Numbered from the stretch's first letter, positions 1-11,587 are shown. The stretch: 64,000 nucleotides of DNA from Liopterus haemorrhoidalis (GCA_963971575.1 OZ020612.1:32591916-32655915), one strand, 5' to 3'. Notes: generated by a model from the sequence alone, not told the origin. Program-made: numbers and translations.

Positions 1-1028
1 ATGAATTGTAGAGTTTTACAAAAATGTAGGTATATAATTTTTCAAGATTAGAAAAAAAATTAGCAGACTCTTTCAAATGTTTGCAACAATCTAAATTTAA
101 CAACAACTAAATTTAATTTATGGTTAAAACAATGAATATATACTGCTTGCGGCACAATACTTTTAATATGATTTTGCACGCCACCTAAATGACCACTCAT
201 TACAGCAGCACCATCGTATCCTTGTGCTATACAATTGCTTAATAAAATATTATTTTCATCTAATACTGTTTTTATATAATTTGCAAAATTAGCAACATTT
301 TGCATACCGTTTGCACTTTTAAACCCTAAAAACCTCTCCTGAATTGCATTTTGATGCAAGTACCGGACTATAACAGTTATTTGTTCATTTTTACTCAAGT
401 CTTTTGTTTCGTCAGATATTATTGCAAAAAAATTTGATTCCTTTATATCGTCTGAAATTTTTTTACGTACAATGGAAGCCATAATAGAAATTAATAAATT
501 TTGGATATCATGATGTAGGTATTTAGCATTATTTGAACTATCCAGTAACTTTTTTTGTACAATGGTATCATGTTTACTTATCAATAACATTAATTCTCTT
601 AAATTACCTTTATTTGAACTTAAAACACTTTCATCATGACCACGTTGAGCAATATATTGCGTACATGTAAATAATAAACACACACATAAAGTTTTGATAT
701 AGTGTCTGTTTTCTTCAATTTCATTTTGGTATTGATCATTCGCCATTTGTTCAATATTTGTTTTCCGTTTCTTTAATTTCATAGTAGTATAATTTACCTA
801 TTTTATGGCACACATTTTATGTTATTCAGATTTATCATGTTTTACTTGTCCTTTATTTGCATCCTTCTTCAAGTGCATTCTTCCAGTTGCGAAACACTAA
901 ATTCACAAAAATATTACTAGCAAACAATTTTAGATTGATATTAAAAATCGGGGGGGGGGGCAACCGGGAGCCACTGAAAATTTTAGGGGGGGCAGGGCCC
1001 CCTTGATCCCCCGCTAGCGCCGCCACTG
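1..1028 (-). mobile_element. hAT transposon relic, 5' end on the minus strand
   Basis: The plus-strand sequence ends in GCTAGCGCCGCCACTG at 1013-1028. Its reverse complement, CAGTGGCGGCGCTAGC, is a hAT-style terminal inverted repeat and recurs at 41186-41201. The element therefore reads leftward, with its 5' end at 1028 and the rest beyond the window start. G-rich and C-rich subterminal runs at 950-1010 are typical of these insect hATs. It contains the transposase fragment at 60-782. The 8-bp target duplication cannot be checked because the other end is outside. Confidence 0.75.
60..782 (-). pseudogene. hAT transposase fragment, ZMYM1-like (DUF4371 region)
   Basis: This 240-residue open frame resembles the N-terminal half of the hAT transposases usually annotated as zinc finger MYM-type protein 1-like. 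Visible family features are FFAIISDETKDLSKNEQITV (about 119-138), which carries the first catalytic Asp region, then the QGYDGAAVMSG segment and the IHCFNHKLNLVV segment near the C-terminus. Such proteins cut and paste hAT elements as nuclear DDE/RNase H-fold enzymes. The N-terminal zinc finger and the whole C-terminal catalytic and dimerisation part are missing here. The frame closes at 60, after a divergent tail, so this is a broken copy unless the remainder continues in another frame to the left. Family assignment is firm; activity is very unlikely. Confidence 0.8.
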
Positions 1029-2207
1029 TTTTGGCGACAATCGCGCTCTAAAAATGGGTATTTGGTTTTGTTTTGTAGATAAATGTGAATATCAATATCT
1101 TCTTAGGTATTTTTGAAATTATGTTGTTTTACACACAAAAAGGACTGATATAAGTTGTACTGATCAACAGTGGCGTATTCAGGGGGGGGCACTGGGGGCT
1201 CATGCCCCCCCCTTAAGGTCCAATGAAATGAAAATTTAACAAATTTAACATTATCGTACAGTAAAATAACTTATGCATTTTAAAATATATAAGCTATATT
1301 TTATTATGATTAGTGTTGAAATTAACAGAAAATGCACATTTACCGTTTATTTTTAGGTTTTCATAGGTATAATCAAGAAATCCTTATTCCGTCACATGAG
1401 TCTGTTCGTTTGGTACAAATTGTGGCCAAGCGGCTGATTTAGAGAACTGAACATAAGTAGAGAAATATTGAGTCTTCAAAAATATATCCCGCGAAAAATA
1501 TAAACAAATATGTATTTATCGAAGAAGAAAAGTTTCAGAGATATCAAATGAAAGTTTGTGATACATGGATTAACAATTACTTTTTTTTATAAACAAATAA
1601 TGGAATTATTATTTGATATAAACATCAACATCATACAAAATGATAAGCAGTGACGAAAATATCCCGAAGGGTTTCTTGATTTTTTTTATAAACAGAAAAG
1701 GGAAAGAGAGTATATTTTACTTTTTTAAACTTATGTTTCCCCTAAATAAGCTCAAGTATTTTTCATTAACGCTTCAGTGGCCAAAAAAATTAGGTTGAGG
1801 GCCGTATGTAGGTATGTAGGTAATACTCTTATAGGTATTAAATTCTCCTATAATACCTATAAGAGTACATGCACCAGTATAGCTCATACGAATATCATTT
1901 TATGTAGTATACCTTTTCGCTATGATCAGTTAGAATATCTAAATAATTCATATTTTGAAATGAATGAAAGTTGTATGGCCTCTACGAATTTGTTTCACTT
2001 TTTGACACAAATTTTTATTTTGATGCACAGAGTTTCAATTCAAAAAAGCTTCATTTAAAGTTTATAAGCAAAACATTATTGTGTGATAAAATTGCAAATA
2101 TTATTGTAAAACTTAGCAATAAGAAAAATGTTAACATAATAAATAACGAGACCGCAACTAGTCCCGATAATTTTTTAGACAACGATCTGAACTGAATGTT
2201 TTATTCT
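1029..2207. other. Non-coding stretch with one TE terminus and short hairpins
   Basis: CAGTGGCGTA at 1168-1177, followed by a G-run and a C-run, looks like a hAT-style terminus. The matching inverted end TACGCCACTG lies at 6684-6693, so 1168-6693 may once have been a single element. The flanks share only TCAA, so this is unproven. A 14-bp-arm hairpin (ACTCTTATAGGTAT) sits at about 1826-1867. Open frames of 93 and 74 codons at 1777-2195 resemble nothing recognised and are left uncalled. Confidence 0.35.
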
Positions 2208-2976
2208 TAAGGTGGCGCACAACCCTATAGTTCTCAATAGTTTCTTATACAAACCTAATAATCGGAAATAAAATTAATAAAAATCTATACATCAAAATTT
2301 GCAGCGAATTTTTATCTATCTAATAAGATGTTTTTAACTGTAGAAAAAAACTGTTATATAATTGTAAACAAGCAAATTGCATTATAGACGCCATCTTGAA
2401 AACCAATTGACGCATATTTGCGTACTATGCGGCAAATTGTAGGTAAAGCTTCATTCTACAAATGTTACTAGCTATTTTGCTCTATTGTGAAAACTACTTA
2501 TAGTCATTGTACTTGGTAGTCTATTTTTGCCGTCATCTTGAAGCTGCCGCGGTTTTGAAAATAAGTGTTACGAATAAAAATGATTCAATATTCATGAAGA
2601 ATACGTGTACCAAGTGGCATTCCATTATCATCAAGTATAATATTTTTCGACGAAGGCTCTAAACTATAAGTAATCAAGTCGAAAAAAATGTTGACGTATT
2701 ATTTTAACATTTCTACACAAAACTATATAAATATAAAAGTTGTCCGAAACCCACAAATAGATTTAAAAAATTACAGAACATTATCTCTGATGTCTATTTT
2801 TAAGTTATTGAGCGATAATATTTTTACAATAAATGTTTCTACAATTAAAAATATTCTATTAGATAGATAAAAATTCGGTGCAAAATTTGATGTATAGATT
2901 GATACTCATTTGATTTTAGATTGTTAGTTTTGTATAAGAAACTAGTAACCTCTGGGGGTTATACGCAGCCTTAAAT
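2208..2976. mobile_element. Foldback element with about 130-bp inverted repeats
   Basis: The sequence from 2208 (TTAAGGTGGCGCACAACCC) onward is repeated in reverse complement ending at about 2976. The arms share TAGTTTCTTATACAAA, AATCTATACATCAAA and GAATTTTTATCTATCTAATA, roughly 130 bp with scattered mismatches, around a spacer of about 500 bp. No transposase is visible, so it is a non-autonomous foldback or MITE-like element. It sits immediately 5' of the endonuclease part of the LINE relic. Termini TTAAGG...CCTTAA suggest a TTA/TAA target, but the exact ends are uncertain. Confidence 0.65.
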
Positions 2977-2981
2977 ATTCA

Positions 2982-3539
2982 GTGATTAGAAATAAACTTA
3001 ATGACTTGGACTCTTTAATTATTGATGGTAACTATAACATTATCTGTATACAAGAGCACTGGCTGGATAAATGGGAATGCTCCGAGTTTAACTTATATAA
3101 TTACACTACAATATCATTTTTTGCACGCGACAATAAAAAGGAACCCGGCGGGATTATCTCACTGGTTGAAAAGAATCTCTTCAGTGGAGTTAAATTCATG
3201 GAATTCGTAAATAAACAGTCCGTTAAAACTCATTGTGAAATTAATGCCTTTCTGATAGTATATACAAACACAGTCATTATTAATACCTACAGATCGCCCT
3301 CAGGTGACTTACATATTTTTATGGACGTTTTTGAGAACGTTTTGATAACTATTCAACATAAACATCGTATCATTATTGGTGGTGACTTTAATATTAAGTT
3401 TAACGTACATAATGATACAGAGACCATTATTCTCTGTGATTTTTTTAAATCTTTTAATTTTTACAAGACCGTTAACTTCGCAACTAGAGGGAAAAATACC
3501 CTAGATAATGTATTTATCTTTTCTACTATAGCAATGTAA
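2982..3539 (+). pseudogene. LINE ORF2 endonuclease domain, relic
   Basis: The translated segment has the order of an APE-type LINE endonuclease: a CIQEHWL motif (catalytic Glu) near residue 22, an INTYRSPSGD motif in the middle, and IIIGGDFNIKF near residue 130 (catalytic Asp/Asn). A final SDHD-type motif (CCATTCTCAGATCATGATG at 3560-3578) appears just after the frame closes, in another frame. In a live element this domain nicks target DNA to prime reverse transcription. The frame opens on a non-ATG codon directly after the foldback element, so the true start is lost. Several frameshifts downstream make it non-functional. Confidence 0.8.
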
Positions 3540-3733
3540 AAACTCACAAAATTTTAATCCCATTCTCAGATCATGATGCAATTAAATTCAAACTGACTTA
3601 TCTATCTGGAGATGACAAATGCAATACAAATAGTAAAGTAACCTTCCGTCCTTTAACTCAAAAAGGCAAGTTAACATTTTTTGAGGCATTAAACAGCTTA
3701 TCGTGAGATTCCTTTTTATACGCTAATGATGAC

Positions 3734-6354
3734 GTGAATAATAAAGTCGACCCATTTCTCAGCCTCATTATTAATAATTTTAACTCTTCTTTTCCCTTGA
3801 AAAGAGTAAAAACAAATAAAACTAAACAATCTATTTACTGGTTTAATAATAACTTAAAAACTATGAGAGACCGACTAAATGTCTTACAAGCTTATTATTT
3901 AAGTCACCCAAGCCAGATTAGTAAAGATTTAAGAAATTCATACAGAACGCTTTATAGAAATGCCATAAAAATCTCATAAATGGATGCAAATAGTAGATTA
4001 ATAACATCTTCAAATAATATATCACAAGCAACTTGGAAAATAATAAACAATAATAGAAGATATTTGTGCAACCAACCTAGTGTTTTAATTGAATATTGTT
4101 ATTTAATGATGTTTCACCTAGGAATAACGGAAACCTCTACCCAATCAATAATAGAACAGCCAAACCCTCCTTACTTTGCTCCAAGTCAGCAGATGAAATA
4201 AATAACTTCTTTTGCAATGTTGCTGTTTCTCTACATAATGATATTTCTCCAAATGATCTATGCCTATTGAATTTCTCAGTAACAATATTAACATCAATAA
4301 CACTGTCCCATTTTTTACTTTTAAAGAAATATCTGAAATAACAGTTAGAGACATAGTAAGCGATCTTAAGAATAGTAAAACCACTGATGCCTATGGCTTA
4401 AGTGTTGAGGCCATAAAATACGTTAAGACCATTTTGGTATCTCCGCTCACCAAACTTATTAACTCTTCTATACAACAAAGTAAATTTCCTGATTCCCTAA
4501 AACTAGCACGTGTACTCCCTATACACAAGAAGGGTAATGCAGTAGATATTAACAACTTTCGCCCAATTTCCCTATTACCTGTAATTTCCAAAATTTTTGA
4601 GAAAATATTAAAAAATTAAATAATATCACATTTAGAGACGTATAAACTACTTTCTACACAACAATATGGTTTCAGATCGAACAAATCTACCACTGATGCC
4701 ATCTTAGAGTTTATGAGTTATGTCACAAATTGCTATGAAAAGCGATTATACTGTTCAGGCAGCTTTCTCGACCTTACCAAAGCCCTTGATTGCGTTTCCC
4801 ATGACACGTTATTAAAAAAACTACGTTTCTACAAATTTGATCACGCGAGCACCAAACTTATAGGGTCCTATTTATCCAATAGACAGTTTGTATTTTCCAG
4901 AAATGAAACGTCAAAGATACAAGAAATAAAATATGGAGTTCCACAAGGGTCCATTTTGGGCCCTATTTTATTTCTTGTATACGTTAATGATTTACCCAAT
5001 ATTAATACCAATCTACAAACCATTCTTTTTGCCGACGATACAACGGCCCTGCAATCCCATACTTCCATAACGTCACTCATAGATGAAAGAAACTTTGCCT
5101 TATCTGCCTACTGTAATTGGTTTACAGCCAACAAATTAACGATGAATGATAACAAGACCCAACACCTGATTTTCTCTACTAAAAGCTTCCTTGAAATAAA
5201 TAACCCAGAATCGGTGACCTTCCTAGGACTAAAGATTGACAGTAAGCTACCTGGGACATCCATATAAATAATTTATGTAATAAAACATGCTCCTCTATTT
5301 ATTGTTTAAAAAATCTAAAAATTTGCGTGACAGATTCCATTTCAAGAATTTACTGTTTTGCCTACCTTAAATCCCATTTTAGCTATGCCCTATTAGTATG
5401 GGACCATTCATCGCATACAAGTCGGCTGTTTTCCTTACAACGTAGAGCTATCCGCATCATGAGTAATTTAGGATATAGATCAGAGTGCATGGAGAATTTT
5501 ACTGAATTAGGTATACTAACACTACCTTGCCTGTATATCCTTCAATATCTCCTATTAGACCGGGAGCTCATGACATTTTTGGTCTCCGATTTCATACAGA
5601 ATGCCTTTTGGAGGAGAGAATATTTACCCTGTGACAACAAAAAAGGGATGGTACTAAACCCCTGCACGCTTTCCGGTCATAGGGAAAATTGCATTTCCAC
5701 TTGCACAAAATTTTTGTGTTTTTCTCTGATTTAATATTGCTTGCCCTTTTGTCAAAAGAAAGTTATAACAAATTTAAAGTCTTTTAATTATAGGCATGCT
5801 GTATGTAAACGCGGAAAATCATATTTTTTTATTACAAGATCACATGACCGTTTGCGCCCTTTGGGGCCCTCCGAATCGCATGCATATATTTAAAAGACTT
5901 TAAATTTGTTATAACTTTCTTTTGACAAAAGGGCAAGCAATATTAAATCAGAGAAAAGCACAAAAATTTTGTGTTTAAGTGGAAATGCAATTTTCCCTAT
6001 GACCGGAAAGCGTGCAGGGGTTTAGTACCATCCCTTTTTTGTTGTCACAGGGTAAATATTCTCTCCTCCAAAAGGCATGCTGTATGAAATCGGAGACCAA
6101 AAACTGTCATGAGCTCCCGGTCTATATATATACATGGCAAAAATAACAATTTTCATATTCAAAGTTCCATCCACCAATATGATACCAGAAATAAGAACGA
6201 TTTTAGAACAGAATATCAACGTTTACAAAAATCAAGATATAGTTGTAATTACTACGCTATTAAATTTTATAATGTTCTATCTCCATTAAGAAACGCGACC
6301 ATTATTAAGTTTAAAAGTGTCATGAAAAAATATCTGTTAGTTAAAGCCCACTGA
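3734..6354 (+). pseudogene. LINE ORF2 reverse transcriptase and C-terminus, relic
   Basis: Reverse transcriptase signatures are spread over several frames: NNFRPISLLPVISKIFEKI at about 4550-4610, SFLDLTKALDCVSHD at about 4761-4805 (motif A, Asp), YGVPQGSILGPILF at about 4930-4975 (motif B) and FADDTT at about 5030-5045 (motif C). The C-terminal region (LQRRAIRIM, about 5437-5463) is cut at about 5560 by a 560-bp foldback and resumes at about 6125 with IHQYDTRNKNDF. The family copies its RNA at the nicked target site. At least four frame breaks show that this copy is dead. Confidence 0.82.
5559..6122. mobile_element. 560-bp foldback inserted in the LINE
   Basis: The left arm begins CGGGAGCTCATGACATTTTT at 5561 and the right arm ends AAAACTGTCATGAGCTCCCG near 6119. 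The arms are about 230 bp each and nearly identical in reverse complement, including a TTTAAAGTCTTTTA segment at the inner ends. A loop of about 100 bp at 5790-5890 separates them. The LINE reading pattern stops at the left edge and resumes at the right edge, which defines the insertion. No coding capacity or clear target duplication is seen. Confidence 0.85.
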
Positions 6355-6693
6355 AGAATTCCTATTAAATAATTTTAGTGATTTGATGGAATTTTATAAC
6401 CCGTAAATCATAAATACAAATTTGTCCTTGCCTTTAGCTAGAAATTTAAAAAATTACTTATGTCTTCTATTTTTAATATTAATTCTAATAAACATGTATT
6501 GTTTTAATTATTTTTTTTAACATTATTTATTTGACATAATGTATTCTTATTAATATTATTTTTTGACGTGTGTAAACATTCTTTGTAATAAAGTAAGCAC
6601 GAATAAAGATTATTATTATTATTATCATACGGCCCGCGTGCCCTCTAAATTTGATTCGGCGGTCCCCAAGACAAAATTCTGGCTACGCCACTG

Positions 6694-7415
6694 TCAACAT
6701 TTGAAAGTTACCTACACATCTTCAGGCTGTTAACATTTCATCTTCAACGAGTCAACATCATATCATTTCAAAATAAATACAATCACTGAAAAAACTAACA
6801 CTGGTCTTTTATTTAAAATCACATTATACCACATTATAATGGGAATCCCCATCTAAAATATTCAGGGAAAAACGCGGATATTATTATTAGAAAAATATAT
6901 TATTGCTGTATTTGTTTCAATCTATTTAGCTTAGATGTGTATTTAAATATGGTTTGATAAATTAAAAAATATATTTTTAATTTTATAGGCATTTTTTTGT
7001 GTATTTATTTTGTAAATATTTTTTTTTTAAATAGTAGAAAACTAATTAATGGGAAGGTAAATGATAAATATCTTGTCTTTAATTATTATGCCTCATAAAC
7101 AAATTAAAATTATCACTTTTGAGAATAATTTTTAGTAATTTATTGTCAACTGCCTAACAAATTTACCTAATCGATATGGGTTAGTGACAAGCTGTTTCGT
7201 TAAAAAGAAAGCCTGTTGAACTTTTCGTAATGAACATTTTTCTTTTCTAGAATACTGTCAGTTCGGATCATTTTTCGCCTTATTCATACATATCCTTCAT
7301 CTTGCAGTGTTAATTGTCAGGTCTTTTTACGTATCTTATATACCACTAGTCACTAGAGCCCATGCCCCACACCGGCGTTGGTCCGAACTGCTGTATCCAA
7401 AACTAGAATTGCTAT
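6694..7415. other. AT-rich stretch, nothing recognised
   Basis: No convincing open frame, RNA gene or repeat terminus was found here. The sequence is A/T-rich with homopolymer runs around 6995-7035. Confidence 0.5.
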
Positions 7416-7763
7416 TACCCTTTTTACACTAGATGTTTAATATAGGATGCTAAAGTGAGGGCGAGTTTAAGTACAAGTGTGAAAGCGTGTGACCTCTGTT
7501 TAACACAGAGATCTATGTGTTCAAGTTAGTACGCATTGCCAACATAATTTCTATTACTGCTTGAATTTGTGCTATCAACATTTTATATTATCAGAAACTA
7601 GAATACTGTATTATATCAACTTATAAGAAGTTTTTACTTATTGTTATAATTAAATTAGTTATTTTAATATTGTATTTAATACAATACAGAGATACAGTAA
7701 TTAAGGTGTATCGACTTTTATGTTAATACAGGTCTAATATATTCTTTATAGTAGTATCTTTAT

Positions 7764-8032
7764 TATAACAGGAAAATAATAAAACACTTGGTAAGTAGTT
7801 TCAAAAAATAAAACAAGTTTTGATACCTATATCGGCTTATGAGGCCATCTTCAATTACAAAAGGTTTACAGAAATACATTTATTTAAATAGAAAAATTAC
7901 AAACTAAGAGAAAGGAGAGGGTATTGAAACAAATGTGGCTTTATGAAGATGGCCTCATAAGCCGAAATACGTATCAAATAAAAGTGTGTTATTTTTTTGA
8001 AGTACCGAGTGTTTTATTTTTTTCCTGTTATT
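7764..8032. mobile_element. Foldback with Penelope-like GAAGATGG..GCCGAAA motif
   Basis: About 88-bp arms (TAACAGGAAAATAATAAAAC onward, and its complement ending near 8032) flank a spacer of about 90 bp. Each arm contains the motif GAAGATGGC-CTCATAA-GCCGA. On the right arm it reads TGAAGAT, a GGC/GCC stem and GAAA at 7944-7967. This scaffold recalls the hammerhead-like motifs described from Penelope-like retroelements. No coding region is present, so the family assignment is an inference. Confidence 0.6.
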
Positions 8033-8160
8033 CAATATGTTTCAACGAGAGCCTACAACTGAATCTATCGATCTAATCTTTATTATAGATTGGAATCAAA
8101 TATCCATATATGTTTAATAGTAATTCAAAATGTGCGTCTGCGCAGACAGTTGAAAACTGG

Positions 8161-8534
8161 TAGATTTAATTCAACATAAGAAAACCACAGGGTATCATAA
8201 ATTACGTCATCAATTCTGCGCTAGAAAACAGCTGATCATTAAACAATTGTTGTGGATGAATTTTGTGTGTTTGGTATACACAAAATCATGTATTTCAAAT
8301 ACACTTTTACTCATTTTAGTACACGGTATACCTTGAAAGGTATGAGAAATAAATAACAATAACGGAAATAAACAAACAACATCGCCCAATACGCGTAGTC
8401 AAAAACAAATTAAAGTAAGTGACGCCACTGAAATGTGTTAAACTAACTGCTGATAACGTAATTGACGAAATTTGGTTTCTGCACATGGGAGCCGCTAATA
8501 TCAGCCTGTGTTTTTCTTATGTTGAAAGAAGTCT
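8161..8534. mobile_element. MITE family 1, complete copy (374 bp)
   Basis: The ends are TTCAACATAAGAAAACCACA on the left and TGTGTTTTTCTTATGTTGAA on the right, in inverted orientation and extending outward to an AGACTTC-type end. The internal sequence is shared with the element at 32621-33454 (for example GGGTATCATAAATTACGTCA), where it is split by another insertion. The two copies define the family and its uninterrupted length. Confidence 0.75.
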
Positions 8535-8679
8535 AAATTCGTGACACAAACTTATCATAACAGATGGCAGCACAGGCGATTTAAACATCTATAATAGTGT
8601 GAATGCAAACTGATCTTAAACATCAGTGGACTTTATGTTCGCCGATCCTAAAGTTCTAGTGTGAAATGGGTATATGTTG

Positions 8680-8892
8680 TAGTAATATGAAATTAAGAAA
8701 AGAATCCCTTGAGTATCTTATCTCTCTACTACCTGAGTAGAAAACATTGGGCCGCCCGCGTCTGTATGTCCTTTTCAAAAACATAGACCAAAAACGTTAG
8801 GTACACCTTCCATTTCAAAACCATGTACTTGACCCAGACCAGTCTTGGTCACTGCGCAACTACCCCATTTCTTTTCTTAATTTAATATTACT
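8680..8892. repeat. Short foldback (25-bp arms)
   Basis: TAGTAATATGAAATTAAGAA at 8680 is mirrored by TTCTTAATTTAATATTACTA ending at about 8892, with one or two mismatches. It lies just upstream of the first visible SEC14-like exon. It looks like a small MITE; no target duplication was identified. Confidence 0.5.
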
Positions 8893-8959
8893 AGCCAATT
8901 TTTGACTCGTAGATAACATTTTATAATATATTTTTATTTTTAGTAATTTATTGTTTCAG

Positions 8960-9232
8960 TTATAATTTTACCTTTCGCTGGACTGGATTTATGGGGTCTC
9001 CTACACTCCGTTACCAAACAAGACATTATAAAACTAACTATTCAGGTACTTGAAGAATATTTAAGGATAGCCAAGACAACAGGAGTAAATCAGGTTACTG
9101 TTATTATCGACATGGAAGGATTCAACCTGAAACAATATGCCTGGAGACCAGCAGGCGAGTTAGTTATCAGTTTAATTCAGATGTATGAATCGAATTATCC
9201 AGAAATTTTAAAGGCTTGCTATATTATAAACG
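8960..9232 (+). CDS. SEC14L2: SEC14-like protein, CRAL-TRIO exon (first visible exon)
   Basis: This is the first of five exons that join in frame into about 305 C-terminal residues of a SEC14-like protein, matching vertebrate SEC14L2/3/4 in domain order. The family binds and exchanges hydrophobic ligands such as phosphatidylinositol and tocopherols in the cytosol. The exon begins after TTTCAG (8954-8959) and ends before GTAAGA with one base carried over. It encodes the middle of the CRAL-TRIO fold: the PFAGLDLWGLL segment (family GPLDAKGLL), the strand VTVIIDMEGFNLK, and the ESNYPEILK helix that precedes the lipid gate. No exon for the CRAL-TRIO N-terminal helices or the start codon was found upstream, so the gene starts outside the window or in unrecognised exons. 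Spliced mRNA evidence is lacking. Confidence 0.9.
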
Positions 9233-11387
9233 GTAAGATATTATATCCTCATATACCTGGAGATAAAATATAGAAAATTCGGATGCTTTGGCTACTGACA
9301 TCTATGGTGGTTCTGTGTTAAAAGTTTTTACCGACCGTCCCCTTAATATATTTTTTTAATTATTTTTTTTTTCTATAAAAATAGGACAGTGATTAAATGA
9401 TTGAGTTTAGGTTATTATGACTAATTTTATGTTACATACAGATTTAACTAGTTATCCACGTATTTTTGCGCGGGTTTGGTTATATGCGGACATGAAAATA
9501 AATAGTAGTATTAAATAGCAAATTAACGTAGCAATGAACAGTATCAGCCGATTGCCGCTAGAACGTGCTCCTAACCGTTTGAACGTCATACCTCGCACTC
9601 GATTAGCGACTGTAAACCCTCCTTATATCCCTATAAACCACCTAATTTTATTATCCGCAGGTTCGTCGATACAAGTCGATACAAATTACCGGGTTCCGGG
9701 TAGCCTATAGGACCCGGGACTAGTTTTTTTTTTACAAATTACTATTGTTTGGCAAATATCTCGTGTCAGGGTCTTTATGTTGTCCATAGAGAGAGCGTTA
9801 TGATAGATCAGTAATAGAAAAAAGTATCAGTTCACTTTCTAACACTTGTATATAAAAGCTCTATTCGTAGAGCCATTTCTAACGTCAAATTATTATCGTC
9901 AAACGAAAGCGCGAAAGTTATTTTAACGCATTGCTACGCACCCTGTGCTTGCGTTTTACGATAATAAAACGTTATATATGGCTCTACAGGCCTTATACAT
10001 CTAGTAGTTACGTCTACAAAATTAAATACCACCCACCACAGTTGGACATCAAAACTGTAGAAACTCAGCTGCTTGCTTTAGTATGTGAGAAATCCACTTG
10101 GCGATCATTTTATCTACTTGTTCATTAGCCAGAGTTCCCCGTCCCGGATTCCTGCGTGTTTTTCCAAACTCCTGCTGTTCCAAATAGTATTGTTAACAAC
10201 GTCTCACATGCTACGTAATAATAGAAACACGTTCTCACGCCAAAGCGAATAATATAAAATGTCAGTATATGTTTATGAACTTGACTGTAGATGTGTATCT
10301 TCCGAAAGAATGCAATTCATCAAAGTTTAGAATCCCCACTACTAATTTCACGCGCAGTTCACACCCTGTCACGACTTTTATGTCGAACTATAGATCATTT
10401 TATTATTTGTGATTTTGTTGCACAATTTTTTTTTTTTTTTGTCGGTAATTGAAATAATAATAATTGAAATAATAGTGTATATATTTATGTCCGGGCCCCA
10501 GACCAATATAACTGCATTGTATATGTATTTAGCAGTCATCAGTTAAAAGTATTTTGGGCCCCTTTGTGGCGTTTCTATAGTAGCGCCTGAACAATGGGCA
10601 CGTTCCGTGAACATATCTTTTCTCAAGAACAATTTCTATTTATGCGCAGTTTTTTTGTCATGTCTGTAATTATTGTTTCCCTGGGAGAGGAAATCCTTGA
10701 ATTACTGTATTGCCTGGGCCCGGAATTTTTGTTTTACCGGGACCCTCTCTTCGGCCCTGATGCTCCGTGTTTATCTTATCCGTGGAATTTTTGCGTAATT
10801 GAACCCTCGAGGAATTTCTGTATTCGGTTCGGAAAAAAGTGAAATTGAACTAAAACTTGATACAACTGCCATATTCTTCATTAACAGTCATTTCTTTATT
10901 AAAATTTATAAAAATACATTTGAAAAGTTTTCAAAAACCATATGAATCATTCCATTAAATTTGATATTTGCCTTTTATTAAAACCCATAGCGATTTATTA
11001 GGTATATTAGGTAAAGTAAACCCATAGCGATTCTTTTATAATCCCTTTTGAGTAGCACTGTTCTAGATTTGTGTTTCTCAGTTCAAAACTTTCGATGGAC
11101 GGGTAAAATATTCCATTCTTTTTTACGCGTACCACTATACTTTTTTTTTATTTAATATAAAACAGCATTTAAAAATTTACCTTATGATTTTTTTATAATT
11201 ATTAGTTACATATAAAAATTTAGAGATTATATACAAGTTCTGCTAGCCATAAATTGTTTTACAAAAAATATTATTAGCTATATATATTTAAACTTTTCGT
11301 TTTCATATTAATTTATACCATTATTTATTCAATTTAAACTATTTGATATATGCGTAATTTGTGTGAAAATAAATTATATTTTTTTAG
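9233..11387 (+). other. SEC14-like intron, no element recognised
   Basis: A GT-AG intron of 2.15 kb. A short hairpin-like CCGGGTTCC / GGACCCGGG sequence lies at about 9691-9718. An open frame of 82 codons at 10594-10842 shows no recognisable domain and is treated as chance. Confidence 0.7.
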
Positions 11388-11587
11388 CACCTGGTGTTTT
11401 TGCACTGGCATTCAACATTGTAAAAAAATTCTTAAACGAATACACTATTAGTAAAATGCAGATTTTCAAGGCCGATCGCAGAAAATGGTTACCAATACTC
11501 AAAGAAAAAATACAGTTAAAGGAATTACCACAATATTATGGAGGAGAATTAATCGACCCTGACGGCAATCCAAAATGCCCGTCGAAG
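11388..11587 (+). CDS. SEC14L2: SEC14-like protein, end of CRAL-TRIO domain
   Basis: The exon follows TTTTTTAG and ends AAG before GTAAGC, in phase 0. It encodes APGVFALAFNIVKKFL, the family lipid-gate helix (APKLFPVAYNLIKPFL type), then LPQYYGGELIDPDGNPKC. The YGG..DPDGNPKC signature closes the CRAL-TRIO domain in SEC14L2-type proteins and is strong family evidence. The exon joins the preceding one through a split GCA codon. Confidence 0.92.

Larger units (their letters stand above)
2982..6626 (+). mobile_element. Degraded non-LTR retrotransposon (LINE, Jockey/CR1-like)
   Basis: Remnants of a LINE ORF2 run in order: endonuclease (2982-3539), reverse transcriptase (about 3734-5267) and C-terminal region (5327-5560 and 6125-6354). 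They are followed by a 3' tail of TTA repeats at about 6610-6625. The frames are broken by several indels and stops and by a foldback insertion at 5559-6122. The TTA-type tail and motif spacing match the better preserved LINE at 50960-59637, but the protein sequences differ enough to be another family. Confidence 0.85.
7416..8672. mobile_element. Probable non-autonomous DNA element, TACCC-TTT-ACACTAGA ends
   Basis: TTACCCTTTTTACACTAGA near 7416-7434 is matched in reverse complement by TTCTAGTGTGAAATGGGTAT near 8654-8673. The two ends therefore form an imperfect 25-30 bp terminal inverted repeat around 1.25 kb. Two other elements sit inside (7764-8032 and 8161-8534), so the original element was only about 600 bp. 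No transposase is present and no target duplication could be fixed. Confidence 0.45.

Noticed and set aside
6022..6219. 65-codon minus-strand frame
   Set aside because: It is the antisense of the foldback arm and the adjacent LINE, not an independent gene.
10594..10842. 82-codon frame in a SEC14-like intron
   Set aside because: No recognisable domain, no splice context and low-complexity flanks.
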